Assembly (NCBI GenBank): GCA_037444185.1
Contig: JBBIMW010000049.1
Coordinates: 1 to 13,602 of the forward strand
Direction: 5' to 3'
Length of the DNA: 13,602 nt
From: JAILZP01 sp037444185
GTDB lineage: Bacteria > Bacillota > Desulfotomaculia > Desulfotomaculales > Desulfocucumaceae
In this document: in pieces, positions 12,987 through 13,602 of the stretch
How positions within the stretch are numbered: the stretch's first letter is position 1
How the letters are laid out: every line of letters begins with the position of its first letter
The notes under the pieces: generated by a model
Told to the model about the DNA's origin: nothing
Seen by the model: only the letters and a program-made list of their open reading frames with translations
Databases searched by the model: none
Program-made: the position numbers and the translations under genes

Positions 12987-13412
12987 GTTGTACACCTCCA
13001 ATCTTTTATTATTTTCATCACCCTTAAGTTTTTCCCTTTCGGCTGGAAAAATAAAAAAGCACTGATAGTGTTTGTCCTTCCTGAATGTCGTCAGCCATGG
13101 TGTTGGGCGTCTCAGCTGTGGCCGGATCAGCAATGCCTCTCCTGGGAAAAGGTGAGGTGGCTGATGTATCCTGCTAAAATTGATATCAGAAGATGTTTTA
13201 CAAAAAACAACAAAAAATACATATTGTTTTTTTTGAATTTACAATAATACCAGTAAGGCAATAAAAGTTAATAGCGGCAAGGGATGGTGATATTATGCGT
13301 GTATGAAAATGAGAGGTTGGAATTCCGAGCTGGTCCTGTCTCTGATTGAGGTCTAGACGATTTGACGTTGACGATCTCTTGGCCAGCAAATTAAGGAGGT
13401 AATACTTATGCC
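12987..13412. other. non-coding stretch between the DUF362 gene and the transposase fragment
   Basis: No convincing gene is present. The part next to the DUF362 gene is AT-rich and should hold its minus-strand promoter, but no clear -35/-10 pair can be assigned. At 13202-13232 AAAAAACAA pairs with TTGTTTTTT around a 13-nt loop, a weak A/T hairpin. From about 13330 to 13412 short fragments in different frames (SLGQQIKEVIL-like and DDLLASKLRR-like) suggest a decayed upstream part of the transposase that follows. Confidence 0.4.
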
Positions 13413-13602
13413 ATGGTTCTAAACCGCATTTCCGACCCACTGTCAAGGCGCGCCGTTAACGAGTGGGTAAATGAAATATACCGGCCTTCCTTTGGCGGAT
13501 TACAACTGCACCATTTCTACCGGGCACTGGACTTTCTTATTGAAAACAAAGACCTCATTGAACTGGAACTGTTTGAACAGACCAGAAACCTGTTCAACCT
13601 GG
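13413..13602 (+). pseudogene. IS1634-like transposase fragment, running off the window
   Basis: From ATG 13413 the frame is open to the window end. It encodes MVLNRISDPLSRRAVNEW and later FYRALDFLIENKDLIELELF, ending in LFNL. This resembles the segment just before the first DDE aspartate in IS1634-family transposases, where the pattern is usually (A)LVLNRLxDPxSK...WL...YRxLDxL...DLFNLD. In intact proteins this lies about 80-130 residues from the start. Upstream the frame is closed at 13392-13394 (TAA), and deleting two bases near 13408 would join AAG GAG GTA ATA CTT to GCC ATG GTT, as expected for an intact gene. The copy therefore looks frameshifted, with a decayed N-terminus. A strong AAGGAGGT at 13393-13400 could still start translation here. 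Confidence 0.6.

Noticed and set aside
13198..13446. 82-residue minus-strand open frame
   Set aside because: It covers an AT-rich non-coding stretch and the transposase fragment antisense, has no recognisable motif, and the plus-strand frame at 13413 has clear family resemblance.

Overview
The window looks like a chromosomal stretch of a spore-forming, anaerobic Clostridia, probably of the Peptococcaceae type (Pelotomaculum/Desulfotomaculum-like). This is inferred from four things: moderately GC-rich coding DNA, strong GGAGG ribosome binding sites with frequent GTG/TTG starts, the xerD-deoB-pdp-dac gene order, and a 4-hydroxybutyryl-CoA dehydratase-family enzyme of the kind found in fermenters and syntrophs. 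No rRNA, tRNA or CRISPR was seen.

Layout. The minus strand carries the conserved backbone, read right to left: a DUF362 double-[4Fe-4S] protein (11877-12986), the tyrosine recombinase xerD (10918-11805), phosphopentomutase deoB (9381-10631), pyrimidine-nucleoside phosphorylase pdp (8129-9445) and, after a 6.8-kb interruption, a D-Ala-D-Ala carboxypeptidase of the DacF/PBP5 type (173-1357). In Bacillus and relatives the xerD-drm-(phosphorylase)-dacF genes lie next to each other. Here a plus-strand block sits between pdp and dac.

The plus-strand block (about 1358-8128) holds a 39-residue Cys-rich membrane peptide (1494-1613), a possible 47-residue ORF (1751-1894), an AbfD/HpaB-family flavin/iron-sulfur enzyme (1896-3332), and a three-gene ferric-iron ABC transporter (3558-7416) behind a promoter with two Fur-box-like palindromes. 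It ends in a scar: an IS3-family transposase remnant fused into a truncated yoeB toxin gene, preceded by a RelB/DinJ antitoxin gene that has lost its N-terminus.

Functionally, deoB and pdp form a translationally overlapping nucleoside-salvage pair (pyrimidine nucleoside to sugar-1-phosphate to sugar-5-phosphate). The iron transporter is a complete binding protein/permease/ATPase set. The AbfD-like enzyme keeps the four ligands expected for an active-site [4Fe-4S] cluster. Compared with the Clostridium aminobutyricum enzyme as I remember it, it differs at most of the other active-site residues, so its reaction may not be 4-hydroxybutyryl-CoA dehydration.

Non-coding structure is rich around xerD. 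A 122-bp palindromic MITE-like element lies downstream of it, and two inverted copies of a 40-56 bp sequence bracket the gene. The left edge has a perfect DnaA-box 9-mer inside a 14-bp inverted repeat, and the right edge runs into a broken IS1634-like transposase. All start-site and family calls come from reading the sequence; no database search was made.
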